Positions 49,327 through 58,479 of a DNA stretch of 64,000 nucleotides are shown piece after piece. This stretch comes from Prochlorococcus sp. AG-347-J20 (GTDB lineage: Bacteria; Cyanobacteriota; Cyanobacteriia; PCC-6307; Cyanobiaceae), in the NCBI GenBank assembly GCA_003281485.1, contig QCBW01000002.1:1-64000 (forward strand), in the 5' to 3' direction. The notes below the pieces were generated by a model. The model was not told the origin of the DNA, did no database searches, and saw nothing but the letters and a program-made list of their open reading frames with translations. Made by a program: the position numbers and the translations under genes. Every line of letters begins with the position of its first letter. Within the stretch, counting starts at the first letter, position 1.

Positions 49327-51612
49327 ATGTCAATGAAAACTAGTAGAGAAATTGCATTAGAGAGAAGAAAAGCTATGAGTGATAGCGGGAAAAAAGCTGT
49401 TGCCAGTTCTTCTACTACCCAAGATAGAGTTCGCTCATCTGATGATATGCAAATTTCTGGGACAAAATCTTCAATTAATACAAATATTTCAGACACTTCG
49501 AAAAAACATATTCCAACAACAAAAATGTATGAAAAATCCTTTTCTAAAAATTTATCTAGCAAAGAACTTGTAATTGAAAGAAGGAAAGCAATGTCAACTC
49601 ATGGCAAATCAGCTATAAGTTCATCTGATAGAACTCGCACAGAAGTTAATAAAAAGATCCAAGTAAATGAAATTAAAGTAACTCCTGATAAAAAACCTGA
49701 CTTACCAAATGCTGGTAATTCCGATAATAAAGTTATAAATACTAAAATTAAAAGAAGGGTAAATCAAAAAAGAAAACCTATTACCAATACAAGTAGAGAT
49801 ATTGTTTTGGCAAGAAGAGAAGCACAATCTAAACATGGCAAATCAGCTTCTAAACAAAATAATAGTGCAGCTTCTTTGGCTAGAAGAGGAGATCCAGATT
49901 TATCAAGCAGAGAAATATCTCAAAGGGTTAGAGAATTAAGAAGTAAAACTGGAGCAACCTCTAAAAAAGGAAATGGTAAATGTAGACCATGTGGTCCAAA
50001 TAAAAATGGATCAAAAATGAATATTGCTGATGCAAGTTGGAAAGTTGGTACAAGTGAAACTAATTCTGGACAAACAGTAACAGGTACACAGGCTAATAGA
50101 TCATTAAAAACTACAGGTAATGAAGCTAGTACATGTAGAAGTGTCACAGGTACGCAATATTTGGGATCCGAAGTACTTGATCAATTTTGCCAAAATCAAC
50201 CTGATTATAAACAACCAACTAGATCGTCAGTAACTTCAACATCAGCTGGAAATAAAGTCACAGGTAATGAGGTCGGAAGATCTGAGAAAGTTACTGGAGA
50301 TGAACCTGGAACTTGCAAAAATGTAACTGGAACTGAATATTCTTCTGCAAATCAGTCAAAAGAATATTGTGGAGAAGTATCCAAAAATCCTTCAAAGGTT
50401 CAACATAGCAGTACATTTGACGGATTAAAAGTATCTGGGTCTTTACCTGGGAGATCTTCACTTGTAACTGGAGATGAGTCAGGATCCGGTCATCAATTAA
50501 CAGGAGATCAATATCTTGGTTCAGAACCTAATCCTAAAGGTAGAGCTCATGAAAAAGTCGGGAAATACAATACATTAAATGGCAATGCATTAACTGGTAC
50601 AGGTGTAGGGAGGTCTGAATTCGTCACTGGTAATGAACCAGGAAGCTGTAAAAATGTAACTGGCGATGAATATATTGGTTCCCAACAATACGAGTCATTT
50701 TGTAAATCTAAACCAAAAGCTGAAGCAAGGAAGGTTGGAGTTAGTCTTTCAAATAACGCTAATGAAATTAGTGGTACCTTAACTGGAAGATCTGAGAAAG
50801 TTACTGGAGATGAACCTGGAACTTGCAAAAATGTGACTGGAACCCCATATGCTGGATTAGATCAAGTTGAGGATAATTGTAATTCTGACTTAATAACTGA
50901 CTTAAAAGGGAAAGGAAAGATTTATTTAGGAGGCAGCTCAAATGCACGTCTTACTGGTATACAACCAGGTATCGGAGGAAGTATGACTGGATCAGATAAA
51001 GGTGCATGTCTAAATCCAACAGGTACTCCTTATGTCGGAGGAGATCAGCTAGGCAATAATTGTTCCAATCATTCAACTGAAAAAAATTATGCCAACAGTG
51101 AAAGAGAAAAATCAAGATCATGGGAAGAGTTTTCTGTAAATTCTCCTTCAAGAGACAAATACTCTGATAAAAAAAGAGATGGCGTTACGGGAAATGAGTA
51201 TGAAAATGGTTCAAAGATTACCGGCCCATTTGATATGGCTAAGGACACAATTACAGGGACAGAACAATTTAGGTTTGATAAAAACAAAAAATCCCTCCTT
51301 ACCCCAAAAAAAGATTCAAAGGAATTTGATTCTTCAAAAGAGAGAGCTCAATCTAGAATTACTGGGGAGGGGCAATCTGCTGGGTTGAAGATAACAGGAG
51401 ATGATTGGGCTAGAGGAGACAGGGTAACAGGTACTGAAGGAGCCTCAGCAAGAAAAAGAAATCCTACAAGACCAGGCATGACGAGTGCAATGCCAGTGAT
51501 GGATATAAAAAGAAATGATGAAATGAAAGAGCCTGATTTTCTTATAACTGGATCTAGTGGTAATACTCGTGATGGACAACTTGTTACCTTTTCAGGTGGT
51601 GCACGAGGTTAA
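49327..51612 (+). CDS. csoS2: Carboxysome assembly scaffold CsoS2
   Basis: Long disordered protein linking Rubisco to the shell. The N-terminal third carries Rubisco-binding repeats of the form SREIALERRKAMS at four places (about residues 3-20, 80-97, 157-175, 192-210). The middle has repeats built on VTGxExGxCKNVTG, with conserved Cys pairs. The C-terminal shell-binding part ends ITGSSGNTRDGQLVTFSG. ATG 49327 is preferred over TTG 49318; ATG 49333 is also possible. About 761 residues, a full-length form; no frameshift site was recognised. Confidence 0.97.
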   Translation: MSMKTSREIALERRKAMSDSGKKAVASSSTTQDRVRSSDDMQISGTKSSINTNISDTSKKHIPTTKMYEKSFSKNLSSKELVIERRKAMSTHGKSAISSSDRTRTEVNKKIQVNEIKVTPDKKPDLPNAGNSDNKVINTKIKRRVNQKRKPITNTSRDIVLARREAQSKHGKSASKQNNSAASLARRGDPDLSSREISQRVRELRSKTGATSKKGNGKCRPCGPNKNGSKMNIADASWKVGTSETNSGQTVTGTQANRSLKTTGNEASTCRSVTGTQYLGSEVLDQFCQNQPDYKQPTRSSVTSTSAGNKVTGNEVGRSEKVTGDEPGTCKNVTGTEYSSANQSKEYCGEVSKNPSKVQHSSTFDGLKVSGSLPGRSSLVTGDESGSGHQLTGDQYLGSEPNPKGRAHEKVGKYNTLNGNALTGTGVGRSEFVTGNEPGSCKNVTGDEYIGSQQYESFCKSKPKAEARKVGVSLSNNANEISGTLTGRSEKVTGDEPGTCKNVTGTPYAGLDQVEDNCNSDLITDLKGKGKIYLGGSSNARLTGIQPGIGGSMTGSDKGACLNPTGTPYVGGDQLGNNCSNHSTEKNYANSEREKSRSWEEFSVNSPSRDKYSDKKRDGVTGNEYENGSKITGPFDMAKDTITGTEQFRFDKNKKSLLTPKKDSKEFDSSKERAQSRITGEGQSAGLKITGDDWARGDRVTGTEGASARKRNPTRPGMTSAMPVMDIKRNDEMKEPDFLITGSSGNTRDGQLVTFSGGARG
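50275..50324 (+). repeat. 50-base exact repeat in csoS2, copy 1
   Basis: Codes for the G-R-S-E-K-V-T-G-D-E-P-G-T-C-K-N-V part of a middle repeat. Identical in all 50 bases to 50785-50834, exactly 510 bases (170 codons) downstream, including wobble positions. Confidence 0.9.
50785..50834 (+). repeat. 50-base exact repeat in csoS2, copy 2
   Basis: Second copy. Other CsoS2 middle repeats resemble it only at protein level, so these two copies were probably made alike by recent duplication or gene conversion. Confidence 0.9.
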
Positions 51613-51619
51613 CTAAATA

Positions 51620-53149
51620 ATGCCTTTAAGAGGACTGGCAAAAGCCAAGAACTTTACATTGGGGCCTACAGCTCCAATGAAAACTTTTACGGAAAATATT
51701 CAAAAACAAACTAAAGAATCAAACGATTTAAGAAATTCTGGAAAATCTCATAAATTAACTAATAGTATCCAAAATGAAAATCTATATAGGTATGAAAGCA
51801 AAATAAAAAATGATTTTGATGAAATTGTTCCAACTCTCAAGGAAATTGCTCGAATTCAACATCACGAAGATTTTATAAATAAGGCACAGAAAATATCAAG
51901 AAAAAATTTGGGAATAGATTTACCCTTACATGTATTAGATAAATCTTGGGTTAAACCTCTTGATATGAGAGCTTTATATGCATGGTGTGCTTTCAAACAG
52001 CATGAGAAATTAAGCGATAATTTTTTTAACAATGATCCTCTTGAAGGTTCTGCTGGAAGTAAGGATGCGGAAGACTTTGAAAAATTTCTCTTAGATTGTG
52101 GAATACATTTACTTGATATAACTCCTTGTTCAGATGGAAGATTAGCTCATTCAGTTGCTTATGTAATGAGAATACCTTTTAGTTCAGTAAGAAGAAGATC
52201 CCATGCTGGAGCACTGTTTGATATTGAAAATACCGTTAATAGATGGGTAAAAACTGAACATAAAAGATATAGAGAGAATGTTCCTAATGAAGCTCATAAA
52301 GATACCAGGTACTTAAAAGTTGTAACTTATCACTTTAGTTCAGTAGATCCTTTGCATCAGGGATGCGCAGCTCATGGGAGTAATGACGAGTTAGCTGCAG
52401 CAGAAGGTAGAAATAAATTATATGCTTTCAAAGAGGCTGTAGAGAATAGCTTTTGCTGCGGAGCTTCTGTGGATTTAATGTTAATTGGACTTGATACAGA
52501 CACTGATTCATTAAAAATACATTTATCAACTAGCGATGGCGGTATAGATTTAGAAAAAACTATTTCTACATTAGAAATTTATAATTCAACAATAAATTTC
52601 TCAAGAGAGGATGCAGAAAGAGAAATTTGCCAGACAATTTCTAAGCAATCTTCAAAAGATAAACTCAGTGGACTGGAAAAATTTACGTATAAATTAATTG
52701 TCAATAATATTTCTCAAATTGATTATGTTAAGGGTTTTCATAATGGTTCTTATAAAGATATTGGACATGCAGAGAGGTTTATTGGGGTAGGTATAGGTTT
52801 CAAAGAAGTACATCTCAGAAATTTAACTTATTTTGCTCATTTAGATACAGTCGAAGAAGGGGCTCCAGATTTAGATGTAGGAGTGAAGATTTTTACTGGA
52901 TTAAATGTTTCTCAAGATTTACCTATTCCGGTAGTAATAAGATTTGATTACTCAGGAAAAGTCCCCGGCGCAAAAGAGAGAGCAATAAATGATTGTGAAA
53001 GAGTTAATAATGCGATATCAATTAGATATAAAAATTTAGTTGATCAAGGGTTGTTACATACTTGCTCTACTATTAGAGATAGGGACAACATTCATTCCGC
53101 CCAAATTATTGGAATGTCTTTAGATAAAAAAACAGAGGAGGCTCACTAG
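51620..53149 (+). CDS. csoSCA: Carboxysomal carbonic anhydrase CsoSCA
   Basis: Epsilon/beta-like carbonic anhydrase supplying CO2 to Rubisco inside the carboxysome. 509 residues. Zinc-site residues lie in ITPCSDGRLAHSVAY near 172-186, HQGCAAHGSNDE near 248-259 and FCCGASVDL near 283. The C-terminal half is a degenerate duplicate domain, as is known for the family. It starts 7 bases after csoS2. Confidence 0.97.
   Translation: MPLRGLAKAKNFTLGPTAPMKTFTENIQKQTKESNDLRNSGKSHKLTNSIQNENLYRYESKIKNDFDEIVPTLKEIARIQHHEDFINKAQKISRKNLGIDLPLHVLDKSWVKPLDMRALYAWCAFKQHEKLSDNFFNNDPLEGSAGSKDAEDFEKFLLDCGIHLLDITPCSDGRLAHSVAYVMRIPFSSVRRRSHAGALFDIENTVNRWVKTEHKRYRENVPNEAHKDTRYLKVVTYHFSSVDPLHQGCAAHGSNDELAAAEGRNKLYAFKEAVENSFCCGASVDLMLIGLDTDTDSLKIHLSTSDGGIDLEKTISTLEIYNSTINFSREDAEREICQTISKQSSKDKLSGLEKFTYKLIVNNISQIDYVKGFHNGSYKDIGHAERFIGVGIGFKEVHLRNLTYFAHLDTVEEGAPDLDVGVKIFTGLNVSQDLPIPVVIRFDYSGKVPGAKERAINDCERVNNAISIRYKNLVDQGLLHTCSTIRDRDNIHSAQIIGMSLDKKTEEAH
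53136..53141 (+). promoter_or_regulatory. Perfect Shine-Dalgarno site of csoS4A
   Basis: AGGAGG, 10 bases before the csoS4A ATG, inside the last codons of csoSCA. Such perfect sites are rare in this window. Confidence 0.7.
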
Positions 53150-53151
53150 TT

Positions 53152-53403
53152 ATGTTAATTTGTAAAGTTGTAAAACCACTCGTATCAACCAATAGGATCC
53201 CTGGTTTTGAACACAAGCATCTTCAGGTTGTATTGGATGGTTCTTCAAAAAAGGTTGCTGTAGATGCTGTTGGCTGTAAACCAGGAGATTGGGTTATTTG
53301 TGTTGGAAGTTCTGCTGCTAGGGAAGCTGCAGGAAGCAAATCTTATCCAAGCGATTTAACGATTGTCGGAATAATAGATCATTGGGATCCTGACAAGTCA
53401 TAA
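53152..53403 (+). CDS. csoS4A: Carboxysome vertex protein CsoS4A
   Basis: Pentameric BMV (EutN/CcmL-family) protein capping icosahedral vertices. 83 residues: MLICKVVKPLVSTNRIPGFEH at the start (in two parts), then VAVDAVGCKPGDWVICVGSSAAR near 35-57, and IVGIIDHWD near the end. It starts 2 bases after the csoSCA stop and has a perfect Shine-Dalgarno site. Confidence 0.96.
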   Translation: MLICKVVKPLVSTNRIPGFEHKHLQVVLDGSSKKVAVDAVGCKPGDWVICVGSSAAREAAGSKSYPSDLTIVGIIDHWDPDKS

Positions 53404-53406
53404 AAA

Positions 53407-53412
53407 AGGAGG
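53407..53412 (+). promoter_or_regulatory. Perfect Shine-Dalgarno site of csoS4B
   Basis: AGGAGG, 9 bases before the csoS4B ATG, in the 18-base gap after csoS4A. Confidence 0.7.
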
Positions 53413-53421
53413 ATATAAATT

Positions 53422-53670
53422 ATGGAAATAATGAAGGTTCTTGGAAGGATGGTATGTACTCAAAGAGTCGCAGGCTTAGGTCACATGAATTTAAGAATTT
53501 TAGAAAATAATAAAGGAAAGAAATTAGTTGCTGTTGATCCTGTTGGTGCTAGAGAAGGTAACTGGGTTTTTACTGCTAGTGGCTCTGCCGCTCGATTTGC
53601 ATGCCCTAATCCAGAAGTTCAAACCGATTTAACAATTGGCGGTATTATTGATTATTGGGAGAGTGATTAA
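53422..53670 (+). CDS. csoS4B: Carboxysome vertex protein CsoS4B
   Basis: Second pentamer paralogue, 82 residues, with VLGRMVCTQRVAGLGH near 5-20, AVDPVGAREGNWVFTASGSAAR near 37-58 and IGGIIDYWE at the end. Parallel in layout to CsoS4A. Needed in tiny numbers (vertices), yet it too has a strong ribosome-binding site. Confidence 0.96.
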   Translation: MEIMKVLGRMVCTQRVAGLGHMNLRILENNKGKKLVAVDPVGAREGNWVFTASGSAARFACPNPEVQTDLTIGGIIDYWESD

Positions 53671-53744
53671 AAATTTTAACTTCAAAAATTTATTGAGAAA
53701 CTTTGTTGAATGTATAGTGTAATTAGTGTTGTATAAGGAATTTA

Positions 53745-53984
53745 ATGTGGAATGAAAGGGAATCACCTTTGAGGATTGAAAAAAGATTTGAATTTGAGCA
53801 ATACTCAAAAATTAGTAAATTTATGGGAAAAATTGAGAAATTATGCAAAGAAAAGGATATCTATCCTAATATCAGCTTCGGTAAGAATTTTGTAAGTCTC
53901 TCAATATTTTTAGATAATAAAGAAATATCAGAGAGGGAAAAAGACTTTTCTGAGCAAATTGATAAATTTTATATAGAAGATTAG
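53745..53984 (+). CDS. acRAF: Pterin-dehydratase-like Rubisco assembly factor acRAF
   Basis: 79-residue protein of the pterin-4a-carbinolamine dehydratase fold that in alpha-carboxysome organisms acts as a Rubisco chaperone rather than a dehydratase. Matches the family at LRIEKRFEFEQYSKISKFM near 9-27 and YPNISFGKNFVSLSIF near 42-57. Position directly after csoS4B is the normal one. Family call is by pattern and context. Confidence 0.85.
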   Translation: MWNERESPLRIEKRFEFEQYSKISKFMGKIEKLCKEKDIYPNISFGKNFVSLSIFLDNKEISEREKDFSEQIDKFYIED

Positions 53985-53990
53985 TCCTTT

Positions 53991-54218
53991 TTAATAATTA
54001 TTTGGCTTTGCAATATCTCTTTTGATTAAGGCCATTAAATATGTAGGGGCTTTATATCTACCAGGTAGACATCTATTTAAAGTTTCAAGATGACCCCAAC
54101 ACACTGTCTTTTCTATATCTTTAACTGAGTTGCCTTTTAAAATTAATAATCTAAGAGCTTTGCAAAATAAAGGATAACCTGCTTCTAGTTCATCTATATT
54201 TAGCTTTGCTGCTGACAT
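53991..54218 (-). CDS. Small DUF3136-like protein
   Basis: From ATG 54218 75 residues: MSAAKLNIDELEAGYPLFC at the start, then IEKTVCWGHLETLNRCLPGRYKAP. This pattern is the one I associate with DUF3136, a small family of marine picocyanobacteria with no known role. An upstream in-frame start at 54239 would add 7 residues. Convergent with acRAF at 6 bases. Two conserved-looking Cys (CW, RC) could bind metal; inference. Confidence 0.7.
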   Translation of the reverse strand: MSAAKLNIDELEAGYPLFCKALRLLILKGNSVKDIEKTVCWGHLETLNRCLPGRYKAPTYLMALIKRDIAKPNNY

Positions 54219-54303
54219 AGATTTCAGAGGAATAACCAACTAATAATCTATACAAATATGGTGCACAATTGGTTCATATTTCAAAATTCTCAATAATTAG
54301 AAA

Positions 54304-54696
54304 TTAATCTAGAAATGCTACGCAATCTATCTCAACTAAAACTCCTTTTGGCAAAGATGAAACTTCCACACAGGCCCTTGCTGGAGGATTTTCAATATTA
54401 AAAAAATCACTATATATTTTATTTACAATTTGAAAATTACTTAAGTCAGTTAAGTAAATAGTTGTTTTTATTACATCCTCTTTTTTTGCTCCACCAGCTT
54501 CAAGAACTGCTGCGAGATTTTTTAAAACTTGAATAGTTTCCTTCTCTATATCACCTAAACATGTTATTTCATTTAAAGCTGGGTCTATAGCAATTTGACC
54601 AGAACAATAGATAAAATCTCCAGCTTTTATTGCTTGATTATAAGGTCCTACTGGATCTGGAGCATTTGATGTTTTAATTACTTGTTTTGAGGACAT
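54304..54696 (-). CDS. ridA: RidA family enamine/imine deaminase
   Basis: Trimeric enzyme hydrolysing reactive enamine intermediates formed by PLP enzymes such as threonine dehydratase. 130 residues with APDPVGPYNQAIKAGDFIYCSGQI-type N-terminus, the arginine in PPARACVEVSSLP near 103-115 and VEIDCVAFL at the end. Lies 24 bases behind gloB on the same strand. Confidence 0.95.
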   Translation of the reverse strand: MSSKQVIKTSNAPDPVGPYNQAIKAGDFIYCSGQIAIDPALNEITCLGDIEKETIQVLKNLAAVLEAGGAKKEDVIKTTIYLTDLSNFQIVNKIYSDFFNIENPPARACVEVSSLPKGVLVEIDCVAFLD

Positions 54697-54720
54697 TTTT
54701 TTAAGAAGATACCTATCTAT

Positions 54721-55461
54721 TTAAACCCATAAATCTTTATTTGCTCTTAAAAAAGTAAATTCTTCTAAATTTTTTGCTCTTAAGAAAAGGTTTATTTTCA
54801 TCTCTTCATCAAGTGAAAATGGAATTGTCAATTCATTAAGAGAAAGTTTTTTTTCAACTTCCGAAAGTTTATTTTTTATATCTTGATCTTTTGGCTTGAG
54901 ATTCAATGCCCACAATATATTTGCCTTCGTATATTCATGTGCACAATATATGAGAGTATTTTTTGGTAAAGATTTGATTCTTTCAAGTGAAGAATACATT
55001 TGTTGATAAGTTCCCTCAAAAATTCTTCCACAGCCTCCAGAAAATAATGTGTCACCAATAAAAAGGACTGGATTCTTGCCATTAATAAAGAAGGCGATGT
55101 GCGAGTTTGTATGACCTAATACTTCAATTATTTCTACTTTTTCTCCTAAAAGATTCAAAGTTTCTCCATCCTTTACTGATACATTTTGAAAAGGTATTCG
55201 CTTTTTTTCTTTGGAGGAAGCGATCACTTTTGCATTCGGCCATTTTTCAATAAGATATTTCGTTCCCCCGATATGATCTGAATGATGATGAGTTTGCAAA
55301 ATAGCTTCTAAGTGAAAATTGTTTTTATTTATATATCTAATAACTGGTTCGTGAACAGATGGATCTACAACCACAACGGATTTATCTTTTACCAACAACC
55401 AAATGACGTTATCACTTAAAACTCTAAGTCCGATTATATTTCGAGCTTTATTAAATTCCAT
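54721..55461 (-). CDS. gloB: Hydroxyacylglutathione hydrolase (glyoxalase II)
   Basis: Zinc metallo-beta-lactamase-fold enzyme cleaving S-lactoylglutathione in methylglyoxal removal. From ATG 55461 it has 246 residues, starting [29 protein letters not shown] carries the zinc ligands and [20 protein letters not shown] and AHEYTKAN follow. A longer frame to 55632 runs antisense inside hisG and is not believed. Only 40 bases separate its start from hisG. Confidence 0.93.
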   Translation of the reverse strand: MEFNKARNIIGLRVLSDNVIWLLVKDKSVVVVDPSVHEPVIRYINKNNFHLEAILQTHHHSDHIGGTKYLIEKWPNAKVIASSKEKKRIPFQNVSVKDGETLNLLGEKVEIIEVLGHTNSHIAFFINGKNPVLFIGDTLFSGGCGRIFEGTYQQMYSSLERIKSLPKNTLIYCAHEYTKANILWALNLKPKDQDIKNKLSEVEKKLSLNELTIPFSLDEEMKINLFLRAKNLEEFTFLRANKDLWV

Positions 55462-55501
55462 TGTTAACTTAGAATGAAGAATGCTTTGAAGAAATTGATC
55501 T

Positions 55502-56152
55502 ATGTTTACTATAGCTTTACCAAAAGGAGCTCTGTTAAAAGATTCAATTTCAACTTTTAAAAGAGCTGGGTTAGATTTCTCGGATGCGTTGGACGAGAAT
55601 AATAGATCATTAACCTTTGAATCAAATTGCAAAAGGGCAAAAGCTTTATTAGTAAGAAATGGAGATGTGCCTGTTTATGTAAGTTATGGTCAGGCTGATT
55701 TGGGTATTGTTGGGTATGACGTTTTACGAGAATCTGAATTAAAAGTCGCAAAGTTATTAGATTTAGGATTTGGTGGTTGTCATATGTCGTTGGCGGTTAA
55801 GAAAAATAGTAATTATTCAAAACCAACTGATCTTCCGGCAAATTGTAAAGTAGCAAGTAAATTTATAAAAACAGCAAGATCTTATTTTGAAGAATTAAAT
55901 ATTCCTGTAGAAATAGTCCATTTAACAGGATCAGTCGAGCTTGGTCCCATTACAGGTATGGCAGAGGCCATAGTTGATTTGGTTGCGACAGGAAAGACTC
56001 TTAAAGAGAATGGTTTAATTAAAATAGAGGATCTTTTCTATTCAACTGCAAGACTAATTGGAAATCCTTTATCTATGAGATTAGATGATAATCACCTCAG
56101 AGATACGATTTTATCAATAGAATCAACTAATGCTTTATGGAAGATTAGTTAA
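55502..56152 (+). CDS. hisG: ATP phosphoribosyltransferase catalytic subunit, short form
   Basis: First enzyme of histidine synthesis. 216 residues, the short HisG-S form that needs the regulatory subunit HisZ (not in this window). [15 protein letters not shown] at 2-16, [15 protein letters not shown] near 63-77 and [28 protein letters not shown] stretch near 141-164 are characteristic. The stop touches the start of the ABC gene. Confidence 0.96.
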   Translation: MFTIALPKGALLKDSISTFKRAGLDFSDALDENNRSLTFESNCKRAKALLVRNGDVPVYVSYGQADLGIVGYDVLRESELKVAKLLDLGFGGCHMSLAVKKNSNYSKPTDLPANCKVASKFIKTARSYFEELNIPVEIVHLTGSVELGPITGMAEAIVDLVATGKTLKENGLIKIEDLFYSTARLIGNPLSMRLDDNHLRDTILSIESTNALWKIS

Positions 56153-57949
56153 ATGTTTTTCAAGGATTTTAGAAGGATAAAAAAATTAGGAAAATATTTA
56201 ACTAAAGATAAAAAAACAATCTATTTAATCTTAATAGTTTTGTTACCCGTTTCTTTCTCTGGAGCTATTCAGCCTCTATTAGTAGGACAAGCAATTACTA
56301 TTCTTAAAAACGAAAGGACAGATGTCTGGCTAAGTAAAACTTTCTTTGGGCAGTCAATAAATTCAATAATCTTTACTTTATTTGTAACTGTTCTTTTGAG
56401 GTTGTTCTTGCAAGGATACCAATCTTATAATATTCAATCAGTAGGTCAACGTTTGACAGCGAGGATACGAAGAGAGCTTTTTAATCATTCAATATCTTTA
56501 TCTCTTAAATATCACGATAAAATGCCTGTCGGGAAACTATTAACAAGATTAACCAATGATGTAGATGCTTTAGCCGAGGTTTTTGGTAGTGGGGCTGTTG
56601 GAGTTATTGCTGATTTTGTAAGTCTGATAGTGATTTCTTTGACGATGCTTTCAATTGATCGTGGACTTGCTATCTTATTACTCTTGACTCAAATCCCAGT
56701 TTCATATTTCATTATTTTGCTCCAAAAACGCTACAGAAAAGCTAATTATCAAGTAAGAGAAGAGTTATCTCAACTAAACTCTGATTTTCAAGAAAATCTT
56801 CAAGGTTTAGAAGTCGTTCAGATGTTCAGAAGAGAGGCTTTTAATAGTAAGAAATTTTCTAATACTGGAGTTGCTTACAAGAAAGCAGTAAATGGAACTA
56901 TTTTCTATGACAGCAGCATTTCAGCATTTATAGAGTGGATTTCCCTTGCTGCAGTTTCCTTGGTATTAGCAGTTGGAGGATATCTTGTTACTTCGGGAAA
57001 TATTGGTTTAGGAACATTAACAACCTTTATTTTATATTCCCAAAGACTCTTTGAACCCTTAAGACAGCTTGCTGAAAGATTTACTCAGATTCAAGGAGGT
57101 CTTACAGCGGTTGAGAGAATAAATGAATTATTGGATGAAGAAATTCAAATTAAAGACTCTTTCAACGCAAAGCACTTTTTGAAAGATACTCAAAATGCTA
57201 ATAAACAATTTAAGGGTAAAATTGAATTCAAGAATGTTAATTTCTTCTATAAAGAAGGAGAATATATCCTAAAAGATTTATCTTTCTCGATCAATCCAGG
57301 AGAGCATGTAGCTTTTGTAGGACCAACTGGTTCAGGTAAAACAACCATAATTAGATTGTTATGTAGATTGTATGAACCTCAATCAGGCAAAATCTTAATC
57401 GATGATATCGATATAAAAGATATCCCCATAGCAACCCTTAGAAATATGTTGGGAGTGGTTTTACAAGATACCTTTATCTTTAGTGGAAATGTCGCAGATA
57501 ATTTGAAACTAAATACGAATATAGACAACATTAAATTAGAAAATCTATGTAAAGAATTAGGATTAAATAGTCTATTAAAGAAATTACCAGAAGGTTTGAA
57601 CACTTTCCTCAGGGAAAGAGGGGGGAATCTCTCTTCTGGAGAGAGACAACTTCTTTCAGTGGCTCGAGTAGCTATTAGGAACCCTATTGTTTTGATAATG
57701 GATGAAGCTACAGCATTTATGGATCCTTCTACAGAGGCTACTTTGCAGAGAGACCTTCAACGAATTCTTACGAAAAGAACAGCATTAGTAATAGCTCACA
57801 GATTAGCAACTATTGAAAGTTCTGATAAGATTTTAGTCTTAAAAGGTGGTTCATTAGTTGAAGAGGGAACACATAATGAATTAAGAATGAAAAAAGGTTT
57901 ATATTTTCAGCTCTCTGAGCTTCAACAAAAAGGATTTGCAAATTTTTAA
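56153..57949 (+). CDS. ABC exporter, fused membrane and ATPase domains (MsbA-like)
   Basis: 598 residues: six membrane segments in residues 25-310, then an ATPase domain with Walker A GPTGSGKTT at 390-398, Q-loop VVLQDTFIF, signature LSSGERQ at 493-499 and Walker B IVLIMDEATA. Homodimeric exporter of the lipid A/multidrug type; substrate unknown. It starts right after the hisG stop and overlaps the GNAT gene start by one base. Confidence 0.93.
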   Translation: MFFKDFRRIKKLGKYLTKDKKTIYLILIVLLPVSFSGAIQPLLVGQAITILKNERTDVWLSKTFFGQSINSIIFTLFVTVLLRLFLQGYQSYNIQSVGQRLTARIRRELFNHSISLSLKYHDKMPVGKLLTRLTNDVDALAEVFGSGAVGVIADFVSLIVISLTMLSIDRGLAILLLLTQIPVSYFIILLQKRYRKANYQVREELSQLNSDFQENLQGLEVVQMFRREAFNSKKFSNTGVAYKKAVNGTIFYDSSISAFIEWISLAAVSLVLAVGGYLVTSGNIGLGTLTTFILYSQRLFEPLRQLAERFTQIQGGLTAVERINELLDEEIQIKDSFNAKHFLKDTQNANKQFKGKIEFKNVNFFYKEGEYILKDLSFSINPGEHVAFVGPTGSGKTTIIRLLCRLYEPQSGKILIDDIDIKDIPIATLRNMLGVVLQDTFIFSGNVADNLKLNTNIDNIKLENLCKELGLNSLLKKLPEGLNTFLRERGGNLSSGERQLLSVARVAIRNPIVLIMDEATAFMDPSTEATLQRDLQRILTKRTALVIAHRLATIESSDKILVLKGGSLVEEGTHNELRMKKGLYFQLSELQQKGFANF

Positions 57950-58479
57950 TGATTTTTAGAAACCAAGGGTCATCAATAAAAAAATCGAACAGTATATCGA
58001 GAGATGAACTTATAGATTTATATGGTCTAAATTCTTATGAATTCACTCAAAAAAATAAAGAAGAAATTTTTGTTTGTAGTAAAAATAAAGATTTAGATCT
58101 AATTGAACTTGATCAACTTTTGCAAACTGTTGGTTGGAGCAGACGACCAATAAGGAGAGTTAAAAGAGCTTTGGACTTTAGTATTTTGGTGGTTGGGTTA
58201 TGGCGTCATGACGTAAAATTTCCAAGATTAGTAGGCTTTGCAAGATGCACTGGCGATGGGATCCTAGAGGCAACAGTTTGGGATGTGGCTGTTAATCCTG
58301 TATATCAAGGACAAGGATTGGGTAAAGAGTTAATGAAATACATACTAAAAGAATTAAAAAATATTGGAATTTCTAAAGTTACACTTTTTGCTGATGCGGA
58401 AGTGGTTACGTTTTACAAAAGGCAAGGTTGGACATTAGAACCAAGAGGCTCTAAATGTGCTTTTTGGTATGCGAATTAA
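57949..58479 (+). CDS. GNAT-family N-acetyltransferase
   Basis: 176 residues. The acetyl-CoA loop VYQGQGLGKELMKYIL lies near 122-137, preceded by VWDVAVNP and followed by KVTLFADAEVVTFYKRQGW, all as in GNAT enzymes similar to plastid-encoded/cyanobacterial acetyltransferases. About 40 polar residues precede the domain. Substrate unknown. Start overlaps the ABC gene stop (TAATG). Confidence 0.87.
   Translation: MIFRNQGSSIKKSNSISRDELIDLYGLNSYEFTQKNKEEIFVCSKNKDLDLIELDQLLQTVGWSRRPIRRVKRALDFSILVVGLWRHDVKFPRLVGFARCTGDGILEATVWDVAVNPVYQGQGLGKELMKYILKELKNIGISKVTLFADAEVVTFYKRQGWTLEPRGSKCAFWYAN

Noticed and set aside
55462..55632. N-terminal extension of gloB by 57 residues
   Set aside because: It runs antisense through the start of hisG; ATG 55461 gives the normal glyoxalase II beginning and length.
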